A DNA stretch of 64,000 nt from Symbiodinium natans (lineage: Eukaryota; Sar; Dinophyceae; Suessiales; Symbiodiniaceae), in contig CAJNDS010002690.1 in NCBI GenBank assembly GCA_905221605.1, positions 47,501 to 111,500 on the forward strand. The letters are read 5' to 3'. A program made the translations under genes and the position numbers. The stretch's first letter is position 1; each line of letters starts with the position of its first letter. A model generated the notes under the pieces. That model saw nothing but the letters and a program-made list of their open reading frames with translations. It did not search any database and was not told where the DNA came from. Below are positions 49,450-59,592 of the stretch, one piece after another.

Positions 49450-49573
49450 GGTGTAGGGCTCCTAGGGTGTAGGGGTTTAGGGGTTTAGGGGTTTAGGGGT
49501 TTAGGGGTTTAGGGGTTTAGGGGTTTAGGGGTTTAGGGGTTTAGGGGTTTAGGGGTTTAGGGGTTTAGGGGTT
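49450..49573. repeat. TTTAGGGG octamer array
   Basis: About 13 perfect TTTAGGGG units ending in GGGGTTAG, which is the acceptor of the next island. Confidence 0.95.
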
Positions 49574-49575
49574 AG

Positions 49576-49634
49576 CATTCCGGCTGTCCGGACCATCCAC
49601 GTGGCCACTGCCCAACGAGGCACAGGGATTCAGG
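49576..49634 (+). CDS. putative exon island
   Basis: After GGGGTTAG, one base then IPAVRTIHVATAQRGTGIQ; donor CAGG|GTGAAAG. Here the acceptor AG comes from the last repeat unit. Confidence 0.4.
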
Positions 49635-50023
49635 GTGAAAGCTTAGGATTTAGGGTTTAGAGTTCAGGGGCTTAGGGCTTCGGGGTTTAGGGTTTAGGGT
49701 TTTGTTTTTAGGGTTTAGGGTTTGTAGGGCTAATTTTGATCAGAGATGCCCCAAAGCCCTCAATCCTCAGTAAGGATTGCATTATTTTTGGGGCCTTCCT
49801 ATTTGGGAACAAGCTTTGGCCCGTTGCCCGAAACTCTAATCTTGAGCCCTGCAAGCCCCGGCCAAACCCTAAACCCTAAACCCCTGTGGTGCGAAGTCCC
49901 TAAGGCCCTAAAGCCTCGAAGGCTCAAGCCCTCTCAGCCCCTCAGCCCTAAACCCCTGCCCTGCACCTGCATCTCTCCATGCTTTTCAGGTTTTGGGGAG
50001 GGTTTAAGGTCTAGGGTTTTTCG

Positions 50024-50076
50024 GGGGTTAAAGGGTATATATAGGGCCCTCATTCCCTCATTCCCTACTAAGAACC
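50024..50076. mobile_element. family C foldback, right half
   Basis: AAAGGGTATATATAGGGCCC then TCATTCCCTACTAAGAACC; the left half is absent. Confidence 0.45.
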
Positions 50077-50208
50077 AGGGGGCCTTTGGCTCGAAGGGTT
50101 TGGATTTCAGGTTTGGGCTTTTGGGATGTTTAGGGTCTAGGCCTCAGGGATGTTTAATGTTTAGGGTTTAGGGTTTAGGGTTTAGGGTTTAGGGTTTAGG
50201 GTTTAGGG

Positions 50209-50435
50209 TTTTCCTGCATTGAGGAATGGAAGTTTGAGCGGGTGAAGACATGCGCCTCGGATGCAGCCTTGAACTCGTGCCTGGAAAGATTGTCAAGCCC
50301 CCTATGCATGGCCCTACACCCCAAGCGCTGAACACACGGGTGCTGCGCATTCTACGAGGAGTCTCAGTACTCGAAGTTATGAACCTCTTTGACCTCAAGC
50401 TTTGTCACGTTGCATATACAACCCTTTTTTGTTAA
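50209..50435 (+). CDS. coding-like island, frame ambiguous
   Basis: One frame reads FSCIEEWKFERVKTCASDAA then LNSCLERLSSPLCMALHPKR and stop at 50331; another from ATG 50250 reads LGCSLELVPGKIVKPPMHGP and continues LRILRGVSVLEVMNLFDLKL to a stop at about 50435. A splice between the two is possible. Confidence 0.4.
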
Positions 50436-50490
50436 ACCCCAAAACCCCAACCCCTTCAACCCTAAGCCCTTCAACCCTGGAACCCTTTAA

Positions 50491-50579
50491 CCAGAGACTC
50501 GATTTACCTACAGTTCAGTAGTAACTTCCCTTAGCTAGTAGCTACAACCCATAAAACTGTAGGTAAAGAGGGTCCCAGG
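50491..50579. mobile_element. foldback element, family E copy 2
   Basis: ATTTACCTACAGTT near the left and ATAAAACTGTAGGTAAAGAG then GGTCCCAGG on the right; reverse orientation relative to 33557. Confidence 0.55.
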
Positions 50580-50936
50580 TAGATCTGCTGGCGTTGCTTG
50601 CGCTGTAGACCCTGTAGGTTGCCGCCGGGCTATGGACAGAGCCGGGTGCCCCTGAAATACGGGATACACGTCCAAGTCTGCGTAACAGACCCCATGCATC
50701 AAGATCCTGAAAGAATGGTGCATTGAACCCTAAACCCCGCACCCTAAGCCTCTGGTTTTTGTTGGAGACTTAGGGAACTAATAAGTAAGTACCCTATAAT
50801 CCTCTGAAGCCCCTTGAAGGGGGGTTTGGGGTTGGGGTAGGGGTTTAGGGGTCCCTTCATAAACGCCTGAAAGGGGTTTGTAGGGGATTCATGAGCTTCC
50901 CTACCGGCGCCGCCCCCCCCCCCCTCCCTGTATTAC

Positions 50937-51021
50937 TCCCCCCTAGGTTCCCCCTTTTTTATTCCCCTTAATTAGGCATTATCCGTATATCACCTTGAAA
51001 TATGAGGGAAACCTAGGGGGG
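50937..51021. mobile_element. foldback element, family J
   Basis: TCCCCCCTAGGTTCCC on the left and GGGAAACCTAGGGGGG on the right with an AT-rich core. Single copy seen. Confidence 0.5.
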
Positions 51022-51163
51022 TGGTTCGTCACCCTAAGCCCCTGAACCCAAGGTCCAGAACCTTAGGCCAACATCCCTAGTTTAGGGTTTCGGGGTTAGG
51101 GTCTAGGGTCTAGGGCCTAGGGTCTAGGGTTTAGGGTTTAGGGTTGAGGGGGTTTGGGGTACA

Positions 51164-51188
51164 GCCGCTCTGCACCTTGCCACCCGAG
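51164..51188 (+). CDS. possible micro-exon
   Basis: 25 bp between GGGTACAG and donor GTAAGAGG. A longer overlapping frame (ATRGKRTADKGQRFYLERES, stop) reads through the donor, so either could be real. Confidence 0.25.
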
Positions 51189-51552
51189 GTAAGAGGACGG
51201 CTGACAAAGGGCAGCGCTTCTACCTCGAGCGAGAGAGCTCCTGAGCTCATGGAGTTTAAGGGCTATGCTGGTTTAGGGTTTAGGGTTTAGGGTTCAGGAT
51301 TTAAGGTTTTAGGGTTTTGGGCGGGGGGCCTAGAAAGTGGGCGGCAGTGATTTTCACCATTTCGTTTTCGGGGGTGGGGGGCTCCATGTCTGACCTACCA
51401 CCCCGCCCACGCCAGATTCCTGAAAACCTAGAGAATCCGTGACACCACGAAGAATACACAACAGCACAGTTTTGCTGTACGCTGGCCAGCGCAACGCTTT
51501 CTGAAAGCCTAAATCACGTGCCCTAAACGCCAAGGACCCTGCCCCTGAGCTC

Positions 51553-51728
51553 TAAACCCTAAACCCTAAACCCTAAACCCTAAACCCTAAGCCTTAAGCC
51601 CTAAGCCCTAAGCCCTAAGCTCTAAGCCCTAAGCCCTAAACCCTAAACCCTAAACCCTAAACCCTAAACCCTAAACCCTAAACCCTAAACCCTAAACCCT
51701 AAACCCTAAACCCTAAACCCTAAACCTA
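51553..51728. repeat. CCCTAAA/CCCTAAG array
   Basis: About 25 units with a central CCCTAAG block. Confidence 0.95.
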
Positions 51729-51841
51729 AAGCACACATCCTAAAGGCGCCCTAAACCCTAAAACCCCCAAAGCCTAAATTTTATCATGTTCCTGAAGAGA
51801 CCTAAACAGGGGTTCGAGATAAGCTTTTGCCTTTCCCACAG

Positions 51842-51878
51842 GTAGCCCAGCCATACCAATGTAATTTCACTTTTTGGG
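51842..51878 (+). CDS. possible short exon with strong acceptor
   Basis: AAGCTTTTGCCTTTCCCACAG precedes VAQPYQCNFTFW; donor TTGG|GGTTTGTGG. 37 bp. Confidence 0.35.
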
Positions 51879-52019
51879 GTTTGTGGTTTAGGGTGAAGGA
51901 TTTCGGGTTGAGGGTTTTAGGGTTTTAGGGTTTAGGCTTAAGTACAAGAGGGCACCCGGTCACCCCTTTCTTCTCAACCCAAAACCCAAAACCCAAAACC
52001 CAAAACCCTGAACCCCAAA

Positions 52020-52150
52020 GCCTAAACCCTAAACCCTAAACCCTAAACCCTAAACCCTAAACCCTAAACCCTAAACCCTAAACCCTGAACCCTAAACCCT
52101 AAACCCTAAACCCTAAAACCCAAACCCTAAACCCTAAACCCTCAACCCTG
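52020..52150. repeat. CCCTAAA telomere-like array
   Basis: About 18 units. Confidence 0.95.
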
Positions 52151-52166
52151 AACCCTATAAGCCAAG

Positions 52167-52257
52167 GCTTGGATGAGATCCTTGCTGATGCCAAGCTCTG
52201 GTCGAAGTCCACGCTCCGGGCCCTCCAGAAGCAATTTCACCTCGAAGGGAGAAGTGC
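52167..52257 (+). CDS. putative exon island
   Basis: After ATAAGCCAAG it reads LDEILADAKLWSKSTLRALQ then KQFHLEGRS; donor AGTGC|GTGAATT. An amphipathic helix pair, convincing as protein. Confidence 0.5.
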
Positions 52258-52284
52258 GTGAATTCGAGGGGGAAGGGGGGTTCT

Positions 52285-52378
52285 CCAAACCCTAAACCTT
52301 AAACCTTAAACCTTAAACCCTAAACCTTAAACCTTAAACCTTAAACCCTAAACCTTAAACCTTAAACCTTAAACCCTA
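52285..52378. repeat. CCTTAAA variant array
   Basis: About 13 units, mostly CCTTAAA with every fourth unit CCCTAAA: a higher-order four-unit repeat. Confidence 0.92.
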
Positions 52379-52380
52379 AC

Positions 52381-52461
52381 ATGATGTCACGGGTGCTGCT
52401 CCGGAGACGGTCACGCGACGCATTCAACTCTCCCGCTTGCGCAACTTGCTGTGAGAGATAG
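52381..52461 (+). CDS. coding-like island, frame ambiguous
   Basis: One frame from ATG 52381 reads MMSRVLLRRRSRDAFNSPAC then ATCCER; another reads AAPETVTRRIQLSRLRNLL and stop at 52453, like a C-terminus. It follows the array directly. Confidence 0.3.
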   Translation: MMSRVLLRRRSRDAFNSPACATCCER

Positions 52462-52514
52462 ATGGCCATATGAGCTAGGTATCTAGGTGAACACGGTTGT
52501 CAACTTTCTGGCCC

Positions 52515-52660
52515 CTAAACCCTAAACCCTAAACCCTGAACCCTAAACCCTAAACCCTAAACCCTAAACCCTAAACCCTGAACCCTAAACCCTAAACCCT
52601 AAACCCAAAACCCTAAACCCTGAACCCTGAACCCTGAACCGTGAACCCTGAATCCTAACC
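52515..52660. repeat. CCCTAAA/CCCTGAA array
   Basis: About 20 units with CCCTGAA at the end. Confidence 0.92.
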
Positions 52661-52904
52661 CTATGCTCTCTCCACTGGAGTTAATCAATTGTTCAGGTTC
52701 AGGGTTGAGGTTTAGGCTTCGATCCTCTCACATGCGCTCTGGGCTCCAGACGAGGGTTTAGGGTTCACGACTTCGGGCTTAGGGTTTAGGGTTTAGGGTT
52801 TAGGGCCCAGACCCAGCTAAGACCTGGCATCACTTAGACCCCCTCGAAGGGTTTAAGTCTCAGGCTTCCCGAATTCTAAGCCCCAAGCCCTAAACGCTAG
52901 ACCC

Positions 52905-52965
52905 CCAAACCCCAAACCCCAAACCCCAAACCCCAAACCCCAAACCCCAAACCCCAAACCCTAAA
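52905..52965. repeat. CCCCAAA variant array
   Basis: Nine perfect CCCCAAA units. Confidence 0.95.
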
Positions 52966-53073
52966 AACCCTAGAACCCTAGAGCCAGCACCCTAAACCCC
53001 AAACGCTCAACCCGAAACCCTCAACCCTAAACCCCAGACCCTGAACCCTAAGCCCCAAGAGACCGTAAGCAAG

Positions 53074-53147
53074 GTTTACATGATCACTGGTCCCCCTGGC
53101 GTTGGCAAGTCAGAATTCACGGTCTGGATCGCCGGACCGCTTGGGGG
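53074..53147 (+). CDS. putative exon with P-loop (Walker A) motif
   Basis: After CCGTAAGCAAG it reads VYMITGPPGVGKSEFTVWIA then GPL. GPPGVGKS is a perfect Walker A (GxxxxGKS/T) loop preceded by a hydrophobic strand (VYMIT) and followed by a helix, so this is the nucleotide-binding start of a P-loop NTPase of AAA+ or helicase type. No Walker B or other motif was found in nearby islands. Possible GC donor GGGGG|GCTTCAGG. Confidence 0.55.
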
Positions 53148-53429
53148 GCTTCAGGGAGACTTAGAGGTTTGGGGTTTAGGGCTTGGGGTCCAAGGTTTAG
53201 GGTTTCGGGCTTAGGGCTTAGGGCTTAGGGTTTACGATTTAGGGTTTACGAACCCTAAACCCTAAACCCTAAACCCTAAACCGTAAACCCTAAACCCTAA
53301 ACCCTTTTGTTGCCGGGGGCGGATCCTTCGACATCCCCCCGGCCCCGTGCCCCAAGCCACCCCAAACCACCTAGTCCAAGCAAGGCCTCCAAACCCTACC
53401 CTAAACCCCAAACTGCAAACCTTTCACGG

Positions 53430-53472
53430 TCTAGGAGTTAGGGTTTAGGGTTTAGGGTTTAGGGTTTAGGGT
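53430..53472. repeat. TTTAGGG telomere-like array
   Basis: About five units; the polarity flip from TTTAGGG to CCCTAAA just before, at about 53250, has no spacer. Confidence 0.85.
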
Positions 53473-53498
53473 AATCCCAAATCTTCTCCTAAATCCAG

Positions 53499-53600
53499 GA
53501 CAGCTTGGTCTGCCAGTCTATCGGCTCAGCCTCTCGAGCCCCAAGCTCTCGGATGACCGCCTTTCGCAGCGCCTTGGGCAGGTTTTGCCCGAAGGATCGG
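53499..53600 (+). CDS. putative exon island
   Basis: After CTCCTAAATCCAG two bases then QLGLPVYRLSLSSPKLSDDR then LSQRLGQVLPEGS; donor ATCGG|GTTTAGGG. One of the longest and most protein-like islands (strand then helix with acidic turn). Confidence 0.5.
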
Positions 53601-53686
53601 GTTTAGGGTTTAGGGTTTAGGGTTTAGGGTTTAGGGTTTAGGGTTTAGGGTTTAGGGTTTAGGGTTTAGGGTTTAGGGTTTAGGGT
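53601..53686. repeat. TTTAGGG telomere-like array
   Basis: Twelve perfect units beginning at the donor of the preceding exon. Confidence 0.97.
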
Positions 53687-54056
53687 CGGTCCAGGGTTGA
53701 GGGTTTAGAGAAAGTTTAGGGTTCAGGGTTCAGGGTTTACGGCGGGGAGATGTGGGTTGAGGGCTGAGGGTTGGGGTTCGGCAGGCTTCGGAACTACTCT
53801 TCTTGGGCGATCGAGCTTCCAAAGGCAAGGGCTTGACTGCAGGCTGGTTGGGAGGTGCTCATGGGATTGAGGGTTTAGGATTTAGGGTTTAGGGTTTAGG
53901 GTTTAGGGGTTGTCAAGGTATAAGGTTGTATGGTTGGGCTTGGGAGCTCTTTCAACATGACACCCCCTGAAACCCTGAAGCCGCTTCAAACCCATCGACC
54001 CCCCCCCCCCCCCCCAATAACACCCCCCCCCCCTTAGCACCCCCTACACATCAAAG

Positions 54057-54141
54057 AAAGCTGCCGAGGCTGCTGTCGCAATCCTCAATCTCTTTCAACT
54101 CGGTGCTCCTGCAGGCGGCAAAGGGAGTTTTGCAGCTCAGG
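54057..54141 (+). CDS. putative exon island
   Basis: After a long poly-C tract and ACATCAAAG it reads KAAEAAVAILNLFQLGAPAG then GKGSFAAQ; donor TCAGG|GTAAACC. Helical then glycine-rich. Confidence 0.45.
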
Positions 54142-54828
54142 GTAAACCCTGAACCGGTTTAGGGTTTAGGGTTTAGGGTTTAGGGTTCAGGTTTGACGGT
54201 TGCAAAGTCTAAAGTTCTAAAGTCTAAAGTTCTGGGGTCCAGGCTTTAGGGCTTGGGATGGGAAGAACCCTCAACCTTGGCAGCCCAGTGGGGTACCCTT
54301 TTCAGCTTTGCTTGGTTCAAGGTTCCTTACCAAGTAGTAGCCAACCCAAAAAAAGGTGCCCTGATTGTAGTGAAGTGCGCGTGTGCACGTAGCGACACAA
54401 TGCGAACGGATGCCGAAGCATGCGGCTTCGAGGTTCCGTGGTAGCTAGACCTTTTCGAAACACCCGCCCTCGCCGCCCTAGAAGGGAAAGAGACAGTGGG
54501 GTGACAGTCCTTCGCTTCGCTAAAGTGCGAAGAGACTGAGCGCCACCTGCCGTGTGTTTGCAAGAGTGCCCACGCGTGAGCTTGCAATTTTTGTGTGACT
54601 TCTGCGTAGTTTACGTTTCACATGGTTACCGGGCTACCAAGCAACAAAGGGCGGCCGAAGAGAGCTGGGTTCCATACCCCAGGACATAAACCGTCAAACG
54701 TGCCCGAAGCCCAAAGCCCACAACCCGTTTTGAAGCCCTCACCGCACGAAAGGCCCGAAGGCCTAGATCTTTCTTGGGTCTCAGGAAAGTCCCTAAACAC
54801 TCTTTAAACGCTAACCCCTGCTCAAACC

Positions 54829-54947
54829 CTAACCCCTAACCCCTAACCCCTAACCCCTAAACCCTAAACCCTAAACCCTAAACCCTAAACCCTAAACCCT
54901 AAACCCTAAACCCTAAACCCTAAACCCTAAACCCTAAACCCTAAACC
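54829..54947. repeat. CCCTAAC then CCCTAAA array
   Basis: Four CCCCTAA units then about 13 CCCTAAA units, directly before the island at 54955. Confidence 0.95.
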
Positions 54948-54954
54948 TCCCAAG

Positions 54955-55031
54955 GTCGACGAGTTCCAAGAGACGCTCCAGCGGTGGCTGGCGGGGCCGT
55001 CTGCCCCTGCCGCTTTTCGGCGTTCTCGCAG
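54955..55031 (+). CDS. putative exon island
   Basis: After CCTCCCAAG it reads VDEFQETLQRWLAGPSAPAA then FRRSR; donor TCGCAG|GTTTGGC. Amphipathic helix with a Trp. Confidence 0.5.
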
Positions 55032-55499
55032 GTTTGGCGTGAGGTTTAGGGTTTAGGGTAGGGTTTAGGGTTTGGGGTTTAGGGTTTGGGGTTTAGGGTT
55101 TGGGGTTTGGGTTTGGGGTTCGGGGTTCGGGGTTTGGGGTTTGGGGTTGAGTGTTTTTGTTGCGTTTCAGGGTTGTTTAGGAGGGCTTGAATCAGGGCTT
55201 CCCCTGAACTGAACCCTAAGCCCGAGCGATGCGGGTTTTAGGGCGAAGGCCGAACGCCCTAAGTCCAAAAACCCCGCGTCTCTACTGCAAAAGCGGGACC
55301 CGAATCGTCGGAACATCCTGAAAGCGTGTTGGGGCCTCTTCATTGCAATCCTCAACGAATTCGACCCCAAGCCGCTTACCCTTCAATGCTTAATTTCCAC
55401 ATCTGGCAACCTTTATCCCACGCTCCCTGAACCCAAAGGGTTTAGGTTTTAGGGTTTAGTGTTTAGGGTTCAGGGCACCCATCCCAAGCTGCCAGAGCC

Positions 55500-55558
55500 A
55501 GAGACTCCACTTAGACGGGCTTTTGCTTGCTGTTTGGGGCATTTGTCTTGCGGGGGTA
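55500..55558 (+). CDS. possible exon
   Basis: After AAGCTGCCAG one frame reads EPETPLRRAFACCLGHLSCG. Boundaries uncertain. Confidence 0.25.
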
Positions 55559-55689
55559 GGGTTTAAGAGGAGGGGGGAGGAGGGGGCGGGGTCGGGAGGG
55601 GGGAGGCATAGGCATCAAAAACAAAAATAATAAGCATCAAAAAGAAAAACAATAGGGATCAATGATCAATAAATAAAAAATAAGCCATC

Positions 55690-55835
55690 CGGCCCACCTG
55701 CGTGGTCCTCTGGTCCCGTGGTCCTCTGGTCCCGTGGTCCTCTGGCCGTGGTCCGTGGTCCCCTGGTCCCGTGTTCCCCTGGTCTTGTGGTCCCCTGGTC
55801 CTCTGGTCCTCTGGTCTGCTTGTCTGTCCGCCTGG
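55690..55835. repeat. CTGGTCCCGTGGTCC minisatellite
   Basis: About ten imperfect units of 12-15 bp built from GGTCC, CCGTGGT and CTCTGGT. Confidence 0.85.
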
Positions 55836-55844
55836 TCCTGCGGG

Positions 55845-56830
55845 TCCTATGCGTATAAGTAAATAATTAAATTAGACAAATAAATAAAAATCAATAAATA
55901 TAAATATATATTATATACACACACGATAGTGAAGGTCAACGTGTGTGTATATATATATATATATGTATGTATGTATGTGCATATATATATATATTTACAT
56001 ATTACATAATACACATTACATTACACATTACCTATTATATATTCGACATTATATATTATATATTATATATTATGTATTATGTATTATGTATTTTGTATTA
56101 TGTATTATGTATTATGTATTAATTCTGTATTATGAATTCTATATTATGTTTTATGTTTTATGTACTATGTATTATGAATTATATATTATATGTTTTATAT
56201 TATGTATTATGTATTATGTGTTATGTATTATGTATTATGTGTTATGTATTATGTATTATGTATTATGTATTATGTACTATGTATTATGTATTATATTTAT
56301 TATGTCGTATGTACGATGTATTATGTATATACATTATATTATTTATAATATTTTATATTTATATATGTATATATATATATATTATATTTTTTCTGTTTAC
56401 TATTATATATATTTATACTAAACATTATATCATGTGTATATATACACACTTATACTATATATTATATATATATATACATACATATATTATACATATCACT
56501 TATATTTATATTTATATTTTTCATATTGTTTGTACATTATATGATATATGTATGTATATAAATAAGTAAGTATAAATATGAATAAATAAAAAATACATAT
56601 ATATATATATATATATCGCATATGGTATATTATATGTCATATATTGCATATCATATATTGTATATTATATACTGCATATAATGCATAATATAAATTATAT
56701 AATATATAATATATACTATATACATAATATACAATATATAAAATATATAATATTATTTATTATTACTTAATTTATTATGTATTTATTATTCATTATATAG
56801 TATATTTTATATATTATGTAGTATGTATTA
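55845..56830. repeat. AT-rich low-complexity block, TATGTATTATG-type repeats
   Basis: Nearly 1 kb of AT-rich sequence with TATA, TATG and TATGTATTATG units. Long plus-strand frames here are repeat-encoded (YVLCIMYYVLCIM) and not genes. Strikingly different in base composition from everything else in the window. Confidence 0.93.
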
Positions 56831-56831
56831 T

Positions 56832-57466
56832 ATATTGTTCTTTGAAGCCATTGGAATGCAAAGAAAATGGAAGGTTTTTGCTTAAAACCTGTAGAAGTAG
56901 AGTTTTTCCGATGGAAACATAGAGATAATAGAGGATTTCTCATGAAAACGTGAAGACAGTAGACGTTTGCTTGTGGGAGTATGAAGAAATAGAGGTTTTC
57001 CAACCACTACCACCACTTCTACGCATCGTGCGAACATTGTTTGCAAATGGGGGGGGCTGCGCCCCCCCCAACCCCCCCGCTGTTTTTTTTAAGCTGTGCA
57101 AAGCGTGCTGCAAAGCCAATGGGGGGGGGTGGGGGGGGGGGCTGCGCCAACCCCAACCCCCCCGCGTTTTTATCAAGCTGTGCCACTGCAAAGCGTGCTT
57201 TATGAATCTTGTTGAAGCCATTGGGATACTAAAACGTTTAAGTTTTCTTAAAATATATGGAAATAGAGGTTTTCCGATGGAAACATAGAGATGATAGAGG
57301 TTTCCTATGAAAACATGAAGAAAATAGAGGTTTTCTTGTGGGAATATGAAGAAATAGAGGTTTTCCTATCAAAAGATCGAGAAAATAGAAGGTTTTCCAA
57401 CCACTACCACCACCCACTACTACCCATCGTGCGAGCATTGTGTTTGCAAATTGGGGTGGGGGGCCT

Positions 57467-57470
<4 letters not shown>
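56832..57470. repeat. tandem duplication of a ~250-bp unit with internal short repeats
   Basis: GAAGCCATTGG begins a unit at 56845 and again at 57203; both contain TTTTCCGATGGAAACATAGA, ATGAAGAAATAGAGGTTTTC, CCAACCACTACCACCAC and CATCGTGCGA...CATTG..TTGCAAAT. Within each, a 28-30 bp block (GAAAAC..GA.G.AAATAGAGGTTTTC) recurs. The first unit carries an added GC-rich part ending GGGGCTGCGCC, itself present twice (57048 and 57139). Confidence 0.8.
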
Positions 57471-57508
<38 letters not shown>

Positions 57509-57519
57509 ACCCCCACCCA

Positions 57520-57550
<31 letters not shown>
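57471..57550. repeat. poly-C tract
   Basis: About 75 of 80 bases are C. Assembly length here is unreliable. Confidence 0.9.
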
Positions 57551-57822
57551 GCTGTATTCCAAGAGGAAAATGGGTTATTTTTTTTTTGATGGTTATTTAT
57601 TTTTAGTTTTTGATCCCTTGGGGTAATTTTTTTTTTGATGCTTATGTGTTTTTTTTTTGATCCTTCACCCGTTTGAGGGGGGAGGGTGTCAGCATGCTTT
57701 TTGGGCTTATTAGCCCTTTATACCCTCCTCTTTGCAAAGGGAAACGCACCATAGCGGTTGGGAATACCTTGCGTTGGGGTACAGCATTTCTCGCCAGAAA
57801 ACCGCACAAAGCTCGACAAAAG

Positions 57823-57881
57823 AGCTCCCGGCTCAGGCCGAGGGTGTCACTGCGGGCGGCTTCTGCCCGCACCTCGAAGGG
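57823..57881 (+). CDS. possible exon island
   Basis: After TCGACAAAAG two bases then LPAQAEGVTAGGFCPHLEG; donor AAGG|GTTTGG. Frame not unique. Confidence 0.3.
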
Positions 57882-58196
57882 GTTTGGGGTTGAGGGTTTA
57901 GGGTTTAGGGGTTGTACAGATTTCAGGCGACGCTTGATTCTAGCTCTTGGCACGTTCCCGAACCAAGGTGCGCCTCAGCAAGATAGCGTAGGAATACCCT
58001 GAAACCACATCACTAACCGTGGCTTTTAGAGGAGTAGGTTGCAGGGGGGGCCCTGTAGGGCGAACGATTGCGGGCAAAGGTCTGGGCACGGAAGTCCGGT
58101 CTCATGCCAATCCCCAAAACCCTTTGCAACCCGACCGCGAAGCCCCAACAACGCCCCGAAATCGGAGTTCTCGAAACAACTGTTTCCTTGGCCTTA

Positions 58197-58280
58197 AACC
58201 CTAAACCCTAAACCCTAAACCCTAAACCCTAAACCCTAAACCCTAAACCCTAACACCTAAACCCTAAACCCTAAACCCAT
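58197..58280. repeat. CCCTAAA telomere-like array
   Basis: About twelve units. Confidence 0.95.
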
Positions 58281-58476
58281 CTAAACCCTAAATCCTATGA
58301 GGAGGTGTGGACTCTGAATCCTCAGGTATGAGACATGGTTCGCGTTGGTTGGTGAATCCTCCGCCCCAAAGCGCCGGAAACTGAGCCCTCGCCTCTTGCC
58401 GAGGCTGTAGGGCCTAAGCCCTAAACCCTAAACCCTAAACCCCAAACCCTAAACCCTAAACCCCTGCAACCCGAAG

Positions 58477-58561
58477 ACCTCAAAGGCGAAGTGCTCCAGG
58501 GCTCGACATCGATGTCGCAGGGCGTCGTGCCTCGGACGCAAGCCCCAATCCGGATCTTGCT
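58477..58561 (+). CDS. putative exon island
   Basis: After CAACCCGAAG two bases then LKGEVLQGSTSMSQGVVPRT then QAPIRIL; donor TTGCT|GTTTAGGG. C-rich array left, TTTAGGG right. Confidence 0.5.
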
Positions 58562-58690
58562 GTTTAGGGTTTAGGGTTTAGGGTTTAGGGTTTGCGGTTT
58601 AGGGTTCAGGGTTTAGGGTTTAGGGCTTAGGGTTTAGGATTTAGGGTTTAAGGTTTAGGGTTTAGGGTTTATTTAGGGTTTCGCGCTTAG
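58562..58690. repeat. TTTAGGG telomere-like array, irregular
   Basis: About 17 units with TTCAGGG and TTTAAGG variants. Confidence 0.9.
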
Positions 58691-58714
58691 GGTTTATGTA
58701 GGGTTGAGAGGTGT

Positions 58715-58784
58715 TGATTTGGAACAAATTGAACGGACGCGAACAGCTGCTGCGAGGCAACGACGAGTTTTGGCGCTACGCCAG
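58715..58784 (+). CDS. putative exon island
   Basis: WNKLNGREQLLRGNDEFWRY then A, ending GCCAG|GTTGACC. The phrase FWRY is close to LQQFWRS in the island at 15655. The left acceptor is unclear. Confidence 0.45.
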
Positions 58785-58930
58785 GTTGACCCTCAACCCT
58801 CAAGCAAGGTCCTCGGCCTAGTGTCTCACTGCCCAAAACCCTAAACCCTAAACCCCTAAGCCCTAAACCCTAAACAGCTCTAGACACCCTAAAGCCCTAA
58901 AGCCAATGGCCTAGTGATGCCGATGCCCAG

Positions 58931-59007
58931 GTGATCCTCACGGGAACCACGGATGCTTGGACGAAACTACCGGTTGCCTGGGGGAACATGGTGTTGGGAG
59001 GCTCAGA
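58931..59007 (+). CDS. putative exon island
   Basis: After GATGCCCAG it reads VILTGTTDAWTKLPVAWGNM then VLGGS; donor CAGA|GTTTAGGG. Strand-rich, protein-like. Confidence 0.5.
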
Positions 59008-59339
59008 GTTTAGGGCTGCAGGGTGGCTTTTAGCTTTAGGGTTCAGGGTTTAGGGTTTAGGGTTAAGGGTGAAGGGTTTAGGGTTTATGGTTTAGGGTTT
59101 AGAGTTTAGGACTTTAGGGTTTAGGACTTGAGAGTTTAGGGTTCAGGGCTTTGTGGTTCAGGGGTTTCCGGGTTTCAGCGCTTGCATGGCTTGAATCCCC
59201 AAAGCCTCCAACTCCTACGGCCCTCAAGCCTAAGCCCGGAACCCTAAACCCGAAACCCTAAACCCTAAAACCTAAACCCTAACCTGAACCCCAAGCTCGG
59301 GGGGGGGGGAGAACGCGAGGTCCCAAAGGTTTAATTAAG

Positions 59340-59515
59340 CCATACGAGAGCGTTCGCGAGTGGTACTCGTCGGCGATCACGATGTGCTCTGCTGGAGTCT
59401 GACGCGTCAGGCGGGGGGCAGGATCCAGATCGTCAACGGTGGCCAGTTCCCGCATGTGAAAATTGTCTGGGATCCTTCTCACACGCTGCCTCTCGCAAGC
59501 GAGGGCCTCAACGCG
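59340..59515 (+). CDS. longest exon island of the 38-64 kb region
   Basis: After GGTTTAATTAAG two bases then 58 codons without stop: IRERSRVVLVGDHDVLCWSL, TRQAGGRIQIVNGGQFPHVK, IVWDPSHTLPLASEGLNA. The donor is GCG|GTTTTAG. VVLVGDHDVL and KIVWDPSHTLP look like core strands of a globular protein; VGDH recalls helicase motif III (VGDh.Q) but the following residues do not fit. The minus strand is also open here but lacks splice signals. Confidence 0.55.
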
Positions 59516-59592
59516 GTTTTAGAGTTTAGGGTTTAGGGTTGAGGGTTTTGGGTTTAGGGTTTAGGGTTTAGGGTTGAGGGTTTTGGGTTTAG
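59516..59592 (+). other. candidate 77-nt intron made only of TTTAGGG-type repeat
   Basis: It starts GTTTTAGAG directly after the exon at 59340-59515 and ends GGGTTTAG before coding-like sequence. Every base belongs to TTTAGGG, TTGAGGG or TTTTGGG units. The phase with the next reading is not matched, so it is a candidate only. Confidence 0.3.

Noticed and set aside
55945-56569. Two long plus-strand frames rich in Tyr, Ile, Met and Cys
   Set aside because: Entirely encoded by TATGTATTATG and TATATA repeat; no codon bias or domain.
59279-59482. Minus-strand frame with IVIADEYHSRTLSYGLIK
   Set aside because: The plus strand is open for 58 codons over the same DNA with a matching AG acceptor and GT donor and more protein-like sequence; the minus frame has no splice signals.
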